A stretch of DNA of 64,000 nt from JAOUEA01 sp963810945 (GTDB lineage Bacteria; Actinomycetota; UBA4738; HRBIN12), in contig CAWEPI010000004.1 in NCBI GenBank assembly GCA_963810945.1, positions 1,178,001 to 1,242,000 on the forward strand, read 5' to 3'. The position numbers and the translations under genes are program-made. How positions within the stretch are numbered: the first letter of the stretch is position 1; the number at the start of each line of letters is the position of its first letter. The notes under the pieces are model-generated. The model was not told where the DNA came from, did no database searches, and saw only the letters and a list, made by a program, of their open reading frames with translations. Shown piece after piece: positions 39,623 to 49,480 of the stretch.

Positions 39623-40476
39623 GCGACCCCACCCCCACGCGTCGCGCGGAGCGGCTGATCGCGGTCTGCTTCGCGCTCTCGATCCTCGCGGCGCTCGGCC
39701 TGTTCGCCGTCTACGCGGCGGGCGGGCAGACGCAGGCCGAGGGCGCGCTGCTGGCGGTGGCGCTGGGCGGCATCGGGGCCGGGCTCGCCGCTCTGGGCGA
39801 AGAAGCTGATGGCCGGCGCTGAAGGACGAGACCCAGCCGCGCCACCACGTGCCCACGGAGGCGGAGCTCGACGAGCGCGTCCGACACGGTGGAGGCCGGC
39901 GTCGAGGAGATCCGCCGCCGCACGCTTCCTGTCGCGGCTGCTGCTCGGCCGCCGCGGCGGCGCTCGGCCTGGCCGCGCTCTTCCCGATCCGGTCGCTGGG
40001 GCGGGCACCCGGGGACTCGCTCACGACCACGAAGTGGACGCCCGGAGCGCGGCTCGTCACCGTCGACGGAGAGCCGGTGCGGCGCGACACGCTGGAGACC
40101 GACTCGTTCACCACGGTCTTCCCCGAGGGGTTCGAGGGCTCGGCGGACTCCCAGGCCGTGCTGATCAACGTGGGGCCGGGGCTGCTCCAGCTCTCCCCCG
40201 AGCAGATGGCGGGAGCCCCCGACGGGCTGGTGGCCTACTCGAAGGTCTGTACGCACGCGGGATGCCCGATCGGCCTCTACCTCGCCTCGGAGCACCAGCT
40301 GCGCTGCCCGTGCCACCAGTCCACCTTCGACGTGCTGGACGGCGCGACGCCCGTCTACGGCCCGGCGCCCAAGCCGCTCCCCCAGCTCCCGATCGAGGTC
40401 GGCGACGGACGGCGTCCTGCGGGCCAAGGGCGACTTCACGGCGCCGGTGGGACCGAGCTTCTGGAGCGAGCCGTGA
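39619..40476 (+). CDS. qcrA: Rieske iron-sulfur subunit of the bcc complex
   Basis: About 284 aa. GTG at 39619 overlaps the qcrC stop (GTGA). Two membrane segments open the protein (AERLIAVCFALSILAALGLF and ALLAVALGGIGAGLA) and a third precedes the soluble domain, as in actinobacterial QcrA. The 2Fe-2S ligands are in VCTHAGCPIGL and RCPCHQSTFD. About six frame breaks between 39793 and 40408, each after a third codon position (GCC, GGC, CAC, ACG, GGC, GAC). It oxidises menaquinol with QcrB. Confidence 0.87.
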
Positions 40477-41883
40477 TCCTGCGCAGGCTGGTCGACGGCG
40501 TCGACGAGCGGCTCGACGGCACCTCCTTCCTGAAGCGGAACCTGCGGAAGGTGTTCCCCGGCCACTGGTCGTTCCTGCTCGGCGAGGTCACCCTCTACTG
40601 CTTCGTGCTCCTGCGTCCTGACCGGCATCTTCCTGACGTTCTTCTACGTCGCCTCCCCGGAGGCCACGACGTACGTCGGCCCCTACGCGCCGCTGAAGGG
40701 GCAGACCGTGTCCCAGGCGTACGCGTCGGTGCTCCGGATCTCGTTCGAGGTGCGCGCGGGGCTCGTCATGCGGCAGATCCACCACTGGGCGGCGCTCGTG
40801 TTCATGTGGTCGCTCGTCGCGCACCTCGTGCGCGTCTTCTTCACCGGGGCGTTCCGCAAGCCGCGGGAGCTGAGCTGGATCGCGGGGGTCACGTTGCTGC
40901 TGAGCGGGATCGGCGCGGGGTTCACGGGCTACTCGCTCCCCGACGATCTCCTGTCCGGCACGGGCTTGCGGATCACCTACTCGATCGTGCTCTCGATCCC
41001 GTTCGTGGGGACCTGGCTCGCGTTCCTCTTCTTCGGCGGCGAGTTCCCCTCGCCCGAGCTGCTGCCGCGCCTGTTCATCATGCACGTGCTGCTGATCCCG
41101 CTGCTGCTGATGGCGACGCTCGGCGCGCACCTCGCGATGGTCTGGCACCAGACCCACACCCAGTTCCGCGGGCCGGGCCGCACGGAGGACACCGTCACGG
41201 GCACGCCCGTGTGGCCGCGGTTCGCGCTGAAGAGCGCCGGGGTGGCGTTCCTGACCTGGGCGATCCTGGCGTTCCTCGGCGGCCTCTTCCAGATCAACCC
41301 CGTCTGGCTCTACGGCGGGTTCGTGCCGTACGAGGCCCCGTCGCCCGCGCAGCCCGACTTCTACGCCGGGTGGCTCGAGGGCATCCTGCGGCTCTGCCCC
41401 AACTGGGAGTTCCACGTCTTCGGCCACACGATCGCGAACCTCTTCCTGTTCGGAGTGGTGCTGCCGGGGATCATGTTCACCGTGCTCGCGATCTGGCCGC
41501 TCCTGGAGGCGCGCGTCACGAAGGGTCACGCGACCCATCATTTCGCCCAGCGTCCCCGAGAGGCGCCGGTGCGCAGCGCGATCGGCGCCGCGGGCATCAC
41601 CTGGTTCGTCGTGCTGATGCTGGCGGGCAGCAACGACGTCCTCGCGAAGTACCTCCAGGTGGAGGTCGACACGCTGAACGCCTGGCTGCGCGTCCTCGTC
41701 TTCGTGTTGCCGGCGGTGGCGGGCGCCGTCACGTTCTGGATCTGCCGCGATCTCGGGCGCCGCGAGACCCGGCCGATCCGCGATCCCGCCCGCGTGACCT
41801 TCCGTCGCACCGAGGCCGGTGGCTTCGAGGAGGAGCACGAGGTCTCGCCGCGCGAACGTGCCGGCGAGGAGACCGCGCCGTGA
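40473..41883 (+). CDS. qcrB: Cytochrome b subunit of the bcc complex
   Basis: About 469 aa from a GTG at 40473 overlapping the qcrA stop (GTGA). Haem-b ligands lie in MRQIHHWAALVFMWSLVAHL and MHVLLIPLLLMATLGAHLAM; the quinol-site region includes the PEW-like and PDD motifs (YSLPDDLLSGTGLRI). Eight or more hydrophobic segments. One frame break near 40613 (CTG plus C within CFVLL-VLTGIFL). It is fused in the split b6-plus-subunit style into one protein, as in Actinobacteria. Confidence 0.9.
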
Positions 41884-42636
41884 GGGGGCGCACCCTGCTC
41901 CGCGTCGGCGGCGCCGCCCTCGTGGGGGCGCTCGCCGCGTCATGCTCGTCGTCGTTCGGCATGCCGCGCGGCGGGACCGAGCAGGGCCGGGACATCTTCA
42001 GCCTCTGGCAGACCTTCATGATCGCCGGCATCGCGGTGGGGGTGCTCGTCTACGGCCTGATCGCGTGGTCGCTGATCCGGTACCGGCACCGCAAGCGCGA
42101 CGCCGCCGACGCGCGCGGCAAGTCCGTTCGACGCCAACGTCCCGCTCGAGGTCGTCTACACGCTCATCCCGGTCGTGATCGTGGTGGTGCTGTTCGTGCT
42201 GTCGTTCCGGACCGAGGACCGGGTGGACGCGGTCAGCGCGTCCCCGGGCGTCACGCTGCACGCCGAGGCGTTCGCGTGGGGATGGCACTTCACCTACGGC
42301 GACACCGGACCCACGGTCGTGAGCCCCCCGAGCGGCCTCGGGGTGGCGGGCCCGACGATCGAGCTCCCGCTGGGGCAGACAACGCGGGTGGTCCTCACCT
42401 CCAACGACGTGATCCATGCGTTCTGGGTCCCCGGCTTCCTCTTCAAGCGCGACGCGATCCCGGGACGAAGCACGGCGTTCGACCTCACGCCCACGGACCT
42501 CGGCACCTATCAGGGCGTCTGCGCCGAGTTCTGCGGGCTGAACCACGCGTTCATGACGTTCACGGTGCGGGTGGTCGAGCCACAGGAGTTCTCGGCCTGG
42601 CTCGCGTCGCAGCCGTCGGCTGAGGCGAGCCCATGA
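41880..42636 (+). CDS. ctaC: Cytochrome c oxidase subunit II
   Basis: About 251 aa. GTG at 41880 overlaps the qcrB stop. A lipoprotein-like signal (VGALAASC) is followed by two membrane helices and the cupredoxin domain with CuA ligands in NDVIHAFWVPG and CAEFCGLNHAFM. There is no fused cytochrome c domain, which agrees with direct electron transfer from the di-haem QcrC. One frame break near 42126 (TCC plus G). ATGA overlap with ctaD. Confidence 0.91.
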
Positions 42637-44278
42637 GCACCACGGTCGAACGCCCGCACGCCGCCGCGCAGCCGTCCGAGCCCCCGAAGCCGTCGGGGCC
42701 GGTCGCGTGGCTCACCACGACCGACCACAAGAAGATCGGGATCCTCTACTGCGTCACGGCGTTCGCGTTCTTCCTGATCGGCGGCGCGCTCGCGGACACG
42801 ATGCGCACCGAGCTGGCCGAGCCCGGCCGGCAGCTCCTCAGCAACCAGGCCTACAACACGTTGTTCACGATCCACGGCACGCTGATGATCTTCCTGTTCG
42901 TCGCGCCCTTCGGATCGGGGCTCGCCAACTACCTGATCCCGCTGCAGATCGGGGCACCGGACATGGCGTTCCCCCGGCTGAACGCGCTCTCGTACTGGTT
43001 CTTCGTGGGAGGCGGGCTCCTCGTCCTGCTCTCGTCGTTCGCCTCGGCGGGGGGCGGCGCGGCGATGGGCTGGTACGCGTACCCGCCGCTCTCGGAGGCC
43101 CGGATGTCGCCCGGGGTGGGGCCCGACCTCTGGATCATGGGCCTCGCGTTGGTAGCCGTCGCCACCCTCCTCACCGGCGTGAACATCATCACCACCGTCT
43201 TCCTGCTGCGGGCGCCCGGCATGACGATGTGGCGCCTGCCCATCTTCACCTGGAACATGGTCGTGACGGCCCTGCTCGGCCTCGTGGCGTTCCCACCCGC
43301 GGTCGCCGCCTTCGTGCTGCTGCTGATCGACCGTCGGCTCGGGGGCCACGCCTTCGACCCCCTCGGGGGCGGCGATCCCGTGATCTACCAGCACCTCTTC
43401 TGGTTCCTGGGCCACCCGGAGGTCTACATCCTCATCTTGCCGATGTTCGGGGTGATCACGGAGATCATCCCCGTGTTCAGCCGGAAGCCGCTCTTCGGCT
43501 ACGCGGGGTTCGTCCTGGCCACGCTCGCGATCGGGATGCTCTCCACCGGGGTGTGGGCCCACCACATGTTCACCACCGGCGCCGTCGACAACCCGTTCTT
43601 CAGCGCGATGACGCTGCTGATCGCCGTGCCCACGGGCGTGAAGTTCTTCAACTGGATCGGCTCGATGTGGGAGGGGAAGATCCGCCTCGGCGTGCCGATG
43701 CTGTTCGCGATCGGCTTCATGTTCAACTTCCTGATCGGAGGCGTCACCGGCGTCCTGCTCGCGGCGGCGCCGATCGACTTCCAGGTGGCCGACTCCTACT
43801 TCCTCGTCGCCCACTTCCACTACACGATGATGGGCGGCGCGGTCTTCGGGATCTTCGCCGCGATCTACTTCTGGCACCCCAAGATGACGGGCCGCATGCT
43901 CTCGCGAGCGGATCGGTCGGTTGGTGTTCCTCCTGATGCTGGTGGGCTTCAACCTGACCTTCTGGCCGCAGTTCGTCGTCGGCATGCGGGGGATGCAGCG
44001 ACGGATCGTGGACTACCCGTCGAACCTGGGCTTCGACACGCCCAACCTCGTCTCCACGATCGGCGCCGGGGTCATGACCGTCGGCGTCCTGCTGTTCCTC
44101 TACGACGTCTGGCATGCCCGTCGCCATCCGCGTCCCGGCGGGCGACGACCCGTGGGACGGCTACTCACTGGAGTGGGCCACCACGTCGCCGCCACCCGAG
44201 CACAACTTCGCGAGCCTGCCCCGGATCCGCTCGGTGCGGCCGGCCTACGACCTGCACCATCCGGAGGACGCCGCGTGA
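42633..44278 (+). CDS. ctaD: Cytochrome c oxidase subunit I
   Basis: About 548 aa. Haem and CuB ligands: TIHGTLMIFLF (low-spin haem His), LGHPEVYILILPMFG (CuB His cross-linked to Tyr), WAHHMFT (two CuB His) and AHFHYTMMGG (haem a3 and a His). The end reads PAGDDPWDGYSLEWATTSPP then PPEHNF, typical of subunit I. Frame breaks near 43907 (TCG plus C) and 44135 (CCC plus G). It is the catalytic proton-pumping subunit of the aa3 oxidase. Confidence 0.94.
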
Positions 44279-44658
44279 GGGTCGCGTCGCGCTACCTCTG
44301 GATACTGTGCGTCTTCGCGATCGGGCTCGGCACGATCTACTGGTTCATCACATATGAGGCGACCGGCGCCGTCCTCCTGTGGGCCCTCGGCCTGATGCCG
44401 CTGATCGTGGCGGCCTGGATCTCCCGTCGGGGGCTCCTGCGCGCACCGCAGGCGGAGGACGAGCCCGACGCCGACCCCGCGTCCGCCGCCGGGGAGGCCG
44501 TGGGTTCCTTCCCGATGGCGAGCGCGTGGCCGGTCTTCCTGGTGCTCGGGGTGATCACGGTGGGCGCGAGCCTCGTGTACGGGCTGATCCTGCTCGTGCC
44601 GGGCGTGGCGTTGATGGGCTACGCGATCTACGGGCTGATGCGCGAGAGCCGGAACTGA
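44275..44658 (+). CDS. ctaF: Cytochrome c oxidase subunit IV (actinobacterial CtaF type)
   Basis: 127 aa from a GTG overlapping the ctaD stop (GTGA). Four hydrophobic segments in two pairs (YLWILCVFAIGLGTIYWFI, AVLLWALGLMPLIVAAWI, WPVFLVLGVITVGASLV, LILLVPGVALMGYAIYGLM) separated by an acidic loop match the small actinobacterial subunit IV. Sequence conservation of the family is weak, so position at the end of ctaCD is the main support. Confidence 0.78.
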   Translation: MRVASRYLWILCVFAIGLGTIYWFITYEATGAVLLWALGLMPLIVAAWISRRGLLRAPQAEDEPDADPASAAGEAVGSFPMASAWPVFLVLGVITVGASLVYGLILLVPGVALMGYAIYGLMRESRN

Positions 44659-44665
44659 CGGCCGC

Positions 44666-44688
44666 GACGCCGATCCGGCTCAGGCGTC
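44666..44688. terminator. Hairpin between convergent ctaF and DUF1269-like gene
   Basis: GACGCC and GGCGTC form a 6-bp stem around an 11-base loop in the gap where two convergent genes end (44658 plus, 44680 minus). It could end transcription in both directions; no T-run. Confidence 0.3.
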
Positions 44689-45210
44689 CTTCTCGAGGGC
44701 CTGCTGGACCGCCGCGACCTGCGCGTCCGTGAGCGGCTCGCGCAGCTCGAGGGTGGAAACCGCATCGCTGCTGTGGATCTCGCCCATGAGCTGCTCGACG
44801 GTGTCGGGCTCCCCCACCACCAGCACCGCGGAGGAGTCGGGCGGCAGCGCCTCCTTGAGCCGCTGCGTGAACGCGTCGCTCAGCTCGAGGTCGTGCGCCT
44901 TGGCACCGCCCATGCTCGCGCCCACCAGGCCGCCCCCGAAGAGACCTGCCAGGAGCCCGAACGGGCCGAGCAGCAACGCGCCCGCGAGCGCGCCCACCAC
45001 CGCACCCGCCCCGGCGTGGTGTCCGCGGGTGTGCTCGGCCGTATAGCTGTGCACGCTGTAGCGCCCCGAAGCGTGGTGCTCGATGATGCCCACCTCGTTG
45101 GAGGTGCCCACGGCCCCGCGCTCGCGCAGCGACTCCACGAGCCGTTCCGCCGCGTTCGACCCGTTGAACGTCACCACGCCGATCTCGTACGCCGGACCCA
45201 TGACGGACAT
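44680..45210 (-). CDS. DUF1269-like glycine-zipper membrane protein
   Basis: 176 aa. A Gly-rich hydrophobic hairpin (GALAGALLLGPFGLLAGLFG, then GGLVGASMGG) sits between two soluble halves, of which the C-terminal one (DAFTQRLKEALPPDSSAVLVVGE) resembles DUF1269 proteins. Function unknown; such proteins are thought to sit at membranes. GGGAGGAG lies 7 bases before the ATG at 45210, so this one has a leader. Divergent from the ion-channel gene. Confidence 0.6.
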   Translation of the reverse strand: MSVMGPAYEIGVVTFNGSNAAERLVESLRERGAVGTSNEVGIIEHHASGRYSVHSYTAEHTRGHHAGAGAVVGALAGALLLGPFGLLAGLFGGGLVGASMGGAKAHDLELSDAFTQRLKEALPPDSSAVLVVGEPDTVEQLMGEIHSSDAVSTLELREPLTDAQVAAVQQALEKDA

Positions 45211-45265
45211 GAACACGCTCCTCCCACACGTCTGCCGTGCTCCCAGGGAACCACCGGGCCCGGTC

Positions 45266-45271
45266 TAGACT
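45266..45271 (+). promoter_or_regulatory. Candidate -10 element (TAGACT) of the ion-channel gene
   Basis: TAGACT ends 8 bases before the ATG at 45280, without a ribosome site between. Confidence 0.5.
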
Positions 45272-45279
45272 CAACCGCC

Positions 45280-46008
45280 ATGAGCGTCGAGCCGCCGGGA
45301 CCGGACGCAACCGTACCGCGCCGCACGCACGAGCGCTTCCTGTCGCGCTTCTCCGCCCGGGACAGCTACGGACTCGTGGTGCTGCTGATCATGGTCACCT
45401 ACGTGGTCTCGGTTTCCGTCCGTGCGGAGTGGGGTGCCTCGGCGGTCGTCGTCATGCAGGTGGCGACGGTCTGGTTCGCCCTGAGGACGTCGGGGGCGAG
45501 GCGGCCTGCGCGCATGGTCGCCAACGTCTTCCTGGTACTCGCCGTCGGGATCGCCTTCGTGGCCCCGACGCTCGACACCTCGCGGGGAACGTCCAGCTTC
45601 GTCCTGGCCGCGAGCGTCGTCCTGTACCTGATCGCGCCCCTGGCGGTCGTGCGGAACCTGATCCAACGCCGCAACGTCGACGGCGAGACGTTCCTCGGCG
45701 CGATCGCCGCGTACCTCCTGATCGGGATGCTCTTCGCGTTCAGCTACCGGCTGACGGGGCAGTTGCAGGACGCCCCCTTCTTCGGCTCCGGCGGCGACGG
45801 CACCACGGCCCAGACGCTGTTCTTCAGCTTCACGACGCTCACGACCACCGGGTACGGCAACCTCGTGCCGGCCGCCAACCCCGGTCAGACGATGGCGGTC
45901 GGCGAGATGCTCCTGGGGCAGCTCTTCCTCGCGACGGCCATCGCCAAGGTGATCACGGCGTGGACGCCCAAGCGACGGGCACAACGAGAGGGGTCCTCGG
46001 AGGGCTAG
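45280..46008 (+). CDS. Two-pore-helix potassium channel family protein
   Basis: 242 aa. Several hydrophobic segments, then the pore: FFSFTTLTTTGYGNLVPAAN, where TTTGYGNL is the K-selective filter (compare TVGYGD). The last helix (EMLLGQLFLATAIAKVITA) closes the pore domain. No TrkA/RCK domain is fused. It conducts K+ across the membrane; gating ligand unknown. Stop codon shares CTAG with the methyltransferase gene. Confidence 0.85.
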   Translation: MSVEPPGPDATVPRRTHERFLSRFSARDSYGLVVLLIMVTYVVSVSVRAEWGASAVVVMQVATVWFALRTSGARRPARMVANVFLVLAVGIAFVAPTLDTSRGTSSFVLAASVVLYLIAPLAVVRNLIQRRNVDGETFLGAIAAYLLIGMLFAFSYRLTGQLQDAPFFGSGGDGTTAQTLFFSFTTLTTTGYGNLVPAANPGQTMAVGEMLLGQLFLATAIAKVITAWTPKRRAQREGSSEG

Positions 46009-46724
46009 GTCCGGACGCAGCGCCAGATCCGCAGGCTCCAGAGCAGGCGGCTGCCGCGGCGGTGGAGCTCGAGGAGCCCCTCCTTCATCATCCGGGCCGT
46101 GGACTGCGCCTTGGCCACCAGGTCCGGAAGCGGGAACTCGCGCTCGAGCACGGGCTCCATGTTGTCGCCGAAGACCACACGCGCGGCGCGCAGGATGGAC
46201 TGCTCGTCCTGCAGGGTGCCGGTGGGCAGGTACAGCCGGCCACCCGGCTCGAGGGTATCCCCGATCGTCTCGAGGAGCTGTCGGGGGAGCTCCGCCCCCG
46301 TCGGACCCCCGGCCGGAACGTCCTGGAACCAGCCGGTCACCTTGGCGAGCTCGTCGGGGATGCCGGAGACGTCGCCGATCAGGACCGTGGCATGCACATC
46401 GCGGACCGGCTCCAGGAGGTTGCCCGCACGGAACTCACAGACGTCCTGCAGGCCCAGGCGCGCGGCGTTCTCCCGCGCGGCCTCGACGGCGCGCTCGGAC
46501 AGATCGCAGCCGTAGACCTTCTTCGCACCCAGCCGAGCCGCGACGAAGGCCAGAACGCCGCTGCCGCAACCCACGTCGATCACGGTGTCGTCGGGGCCGA
46601 TCTCGAGGGCATCGGCGAGCGTGCGGCTCGTGCTCGTGGGGCTGAAGACCCCCGGGCGGACCAGCACGCTGAAGGGGCCGGTGCGGCCCTTCCACTGGAC
46701 CTCGGTCTCGACGGTCTGGCTCAT
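46005..46724 (-). CDS. PrmA-like class I SAM-dependent methyltransferase
   Basis: 239 aa. Methyltransferase motif I is DTVIDVGCGSGVLAFVAARLGA, with KVYGCDLSERAVEAARENA next, then the substrate loop VLIGDVSGIPDEL in place of the usual NPPY. Resembles the ribosomal L11 methyltransferase fold but lacks the N-terminal domain, so the target is unclear. TAGCCT 8 bases before ATG suggests a leaderless mRNA. Confidence 0.75.
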   Translation of the reverse strand: MSQTVETEVQWKGRTGPFSVLVRPGVFSPTSTSRTLADALEIGPDDTVIDVGCGSGVLAFVAARLGAKKVYGCDLSERAVEAARENAARLGLQDVCEFRAGNLLEPVRDVHATVLIGDVSGIPDELAKVTGWFQDVPAGGPTGAELPRQLLETIGDTLEPGGRLYLPTGTLQDEQSILRAARVVFGDNMEPVLEREFPLPDLVAKAQSTARMMKEGLLELHRRGSRLLWSLRIWRCVRT

Positions 46725-46732
46725 GCCGGCCA

Positions 46733-46738
46733 AGGCTA
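46733..46738 (-). promoter_or_regulatory. Candidate -10 element (TAGCCT) of the methyltransferase gene
   Basis: TAGCCT on the minus strand ends 8 bases before the ATG at 46724; no ribosome site. Confidence 0.45.
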
Positions 46739-46759
46739 CACGGACGAAGCGGGCTTCCG

Positions 46760-47251
46760 CTAGACGTCCGGGGGGTCGAAGGTCACGTCTTCTCCGGGTA
46801 CCAGGGCCCCGCGTTCGACCCGCGAGGCGTCCGCTTCCAGCTTGTCGTGCAGCGCCTGCGTCCGGATCCCTCGGTGTCCGTCCGGGTACGCGACCACCCG
46901 CCGGGAGGCCCTGCGCAGCAGGGTGACGGCCCCGTGCGCGTTCCCCCGCTGGAGGTGGACGTAGCCGGCACCCATCTGCGAGAGACCCTTGAAGAACTCG
47001 GCGTCCTCGGTGTCCCGAGCCTGTTTCCATGCCGTCTCCCACGCTTCGTGCGCGGGGAAGTAGCGCCCTTCGCGTGCGTGTCGGCGTCCCAGCTCGTGGT
47101 TCTCCTCGATGCCGAGCGCGTCGAAGTCCTCCAGCACCAGCTCGTTGGTCGCGCCCCAGTCCAGCGGACGCCCGAGCCTGTCCCGCGGGCGCTCCGGCTT
47201 CTGTCGGGTGGGGCTGGGCACCCCGGCCTTGCCCTGGGCTTCCTCCGGCAT
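46760..47251 (-). CDS. DUF309 family protein
   Basis: 163 aa. The family core is GRYFPAHEAWETAWKQA with FFKGLSQMGAGYVHLQRGN following, an all-helical fold with conserved H-E-x2-E. Function unknown. The N-terminal 40 residues are basic and Pro-rich and vary in the family. It lies 36 bases upstream of the methyltransferase on the same strand, but each gene has its own TANNNT element, so they may be separate units. Confidence 0.72.
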   Translation of the reverse strand: MPEEAQGKAGVPSPTRQKPERPRDRLGRPLDWGATNELVLEDFDALGIEENHELGRRHAREGRYFPAHEAWETAWKQARDTEDAEFFKGLSQMGAGYVHLQRGNAHGAVTLLRRASRRVVAYPDGHRGIRTQALHDKLEADASRVERGALVPGEDVTFDPPDV

Positions 47252-47257
47252 CCCGCC

Positions 47258-47263
47258 ATGCTA
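47258..47263 (-). promoter_or_regulatory. Candidate -10 element (TAGCAT) of the DUF309 gene
   Basis: TAGCAT on the minus strand ends 6 bases before the ATG at 47251; the gap ggcggg is too close to the ATG to be a good ribosome site. Confidence 0.45.
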
Positions 47264-47325
47264 CCCGCGGCTCGGGGACGGCCTGGGCTCGGTCCCGCCG
47301 CGGCGTTCCGTGCGAGACTCCGGTG

Positions 47326-49447
47326 ATGGGGTCGACGATGATCACCCTGGTGCCGCACACGCACTGGGACCGCGAGTGGTACGAGCCCTTCAGCGTCTTC
47401 TCCGAGCGGCTCGTGGCGATGATGGACACCTTGATCGAGCTGGCGGACGCGGGGTTCCCGCACTTCCACCTGGATGGCCAGACCGCGATGATCGACGACT
47501 ACCTCGAGCGCCGGCCGGAACGCCGAGCGGACATCGAGCGGCTGGCGGCGAGCGGGCAGCTCTCCGTGGGCCCATGGGTGACGCAGATGGACGAGTTCCT
47601 CACGTCCGGCGAGTCGCACATCCGCAACCTCGAGATGGGACTCGCTCGCGCGCGTGCGCTCGCCGGCGACCGGGCCCTCGACGTCGGCTACATGCCCGAC
47701 CAGTTCGGACACATCGGCCAGATGCCGCAGATCCTGCGCGCGGGAGGGCTCGAGGCCGCGATGGTCTGGCGCGGCGTGCCCGCGGAGATCGAGCGCACCG
47801 CCTTCTGGTGGGAGGCGCCCGACGGCTCGCGCGTGCTCACGGAGTACATGGTCTTCGGGTACTTCAACGGCGAGAGCTTCGAACGCGCCGTGGAGCCGGC
47901 CGAGCTCGCGAGCGCCCTGGAGCGCAGCGTCGAGCGGCTCGCCCCCTTCCGCACGAGCGATCGCGTGGTGATCATGGTCGGGTACGACCACGCGGGACCC
48001 GATGCGACGCTGCCCGATCGGTTGGCGGCCGCGCGGGAGCTCGCTCCCGGCATCGACGCCACGATCGCGGGGATCGCGTCCCACGTGCACGCCCGGCGCT
48101 CGGTCGAACTGCCGGTCTGGCGGGGCGAGCTGCGGTCGTCCGCGCGCGCACACCTGCTCCCGAACGTCTACTCCGCGCGCGTGCGCCAGAAACGCGAGCG
48201 TGGCCGCGTGGAGGCGCTGATCGAACGCTACGCCGAGCCGCTCGCCACGCAGGTCCCGGCCTTCGGCTGGCCCCAGCAGGAGCTCGACCGCGCCTGGACG
48301 CTCCTGCTTTGGAACGGAGCCCACGACTCCGCGTGCGGCTGCTCCCACGACCAGGTGGCCCGCGATGTCGACGCCCGCTTCGCGGAGGCACGCACGATCG
48401 GCGAGGACATCGTGGAGCGGGCCCTCACCTCGTTCGGCTCGCGCGTGCGCGACGGGGGGCTGATCCGCTTCAACCCATCCCCGTTCGAGCGCGAGGGGGT
48501 GCCCGGCAACGGCTGGACCGTCGTTCCCTCGGGGCACGACCCCGTCACGGTGCCCGTCGCCATCGAGATCCTTCCGGACGGGGCCGGCGTCGCGGCCGAG
48601 GGCACGGCGCTGAGGTTCTTCGACGAGGCCGACGTGGGGGACCTCTACAACTTCTGCTACGCGCGCGAGGACCAGACGCCGGAGCGCCCGCACCGCGTCG
48701 AGGTGCACGGACACGAGGTGGAGGTGATGTGGGAAGGCTGCCGCGCCCTGATGCGGATCGTTCGGCGCGTAGGAGAGCGGTTCCTCCGGATCGACGGCGT
48801 GCTCCACAACGAACGCACCCGATCACCGGATCCGTTTGCACGTGGGGCTGGACGCCGCTGCGGACGGCTCGTTGGCGGGCGCGCCGTTCGAACTCGTCGA
48901 GCGGGCCCTCGTGGGCGAGGGGAGCTCGATCGAGGCGGCCTCCGCCACCTGGCCCGCGCGCGGGGTCGTGATGGCGGGCGCCACGGCCGTCCTGCACGAA
49001 GGTGTCTTCGAGTACGAGATCACGCAGGCCCCGGCGATCGCGGTGACGCTCCTGCGCTGCGTGGGACGGATCAGCGCCGAAACGCTGGCCACGAGACCCT
49101 TCGAGGCCGGCCCACGAACGCCGACCCCGGAGGCGCAGATGCCCGGCGAGACCGTCTTCTCGCTGGGGGTCTGGCCGGGCGCGCGTCGCGAGGACCTCCT
49201 CGCGACATGGGAACGCTTCGCCCTCCCGGTCGCCGAGGCTCCCGCCTCGGGAGGCGGAGAGTATCCGTCGACGGGCGCCTTCGCCCGCATCGAGGGCGAC
49301 GCGCAGCTCTCGGGTATCCGCAGACACGACGGGCGTCGCGAGGTGCGCTTGTGGAACGCGAACCCCCGCCGCGAGATCGCGGTGCGTATCGCGGGTGTGG
49401 CTCACGGGCTCGGTCCCGCGCGGATCGAGACGTTCCCGATCGACTGA
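47326..49447 (+). CDS. Glycoside hydrolase family 38 alpha-mannosidase
   Basis: About 707 aa. The zinc and catalytic motifs of GH38 are clear: VPHTHWDREWY at the N-terminus (H-x-D zinc ligands), YMPDQFGHIGQMPQ (nucleophile Asp region) and WNGAHDSACGCSHDQV (zinc His). The C-terminal half is the beta-sandwich region. It releases alpha-mannosyl residues, from glycans or mannosyl solutes. No signal peptide, so intracellular. One frame break near 48829 (ACC plus C). The ATG at 47326 is preceded by an in-frame GTG. No transporter is adjacent. Confidence 0.88.
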
Positions 49448-49467
49448 ACCCCGTGGGCTCGACCCGC

Positions 49468-49473
49468 TAGGCT
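49468..49473 (+). promoter_or_regulatory. Candidate -10 element (TAGGCT) of the sarcosine-oxidase-like gene
   Basis: TAGGCT ends 7 bases before the ATG at 49481; no ribosome site in gcgcgcc. Confidence 0.5.
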
Positions 49474-49480
49474 GCGCGCC

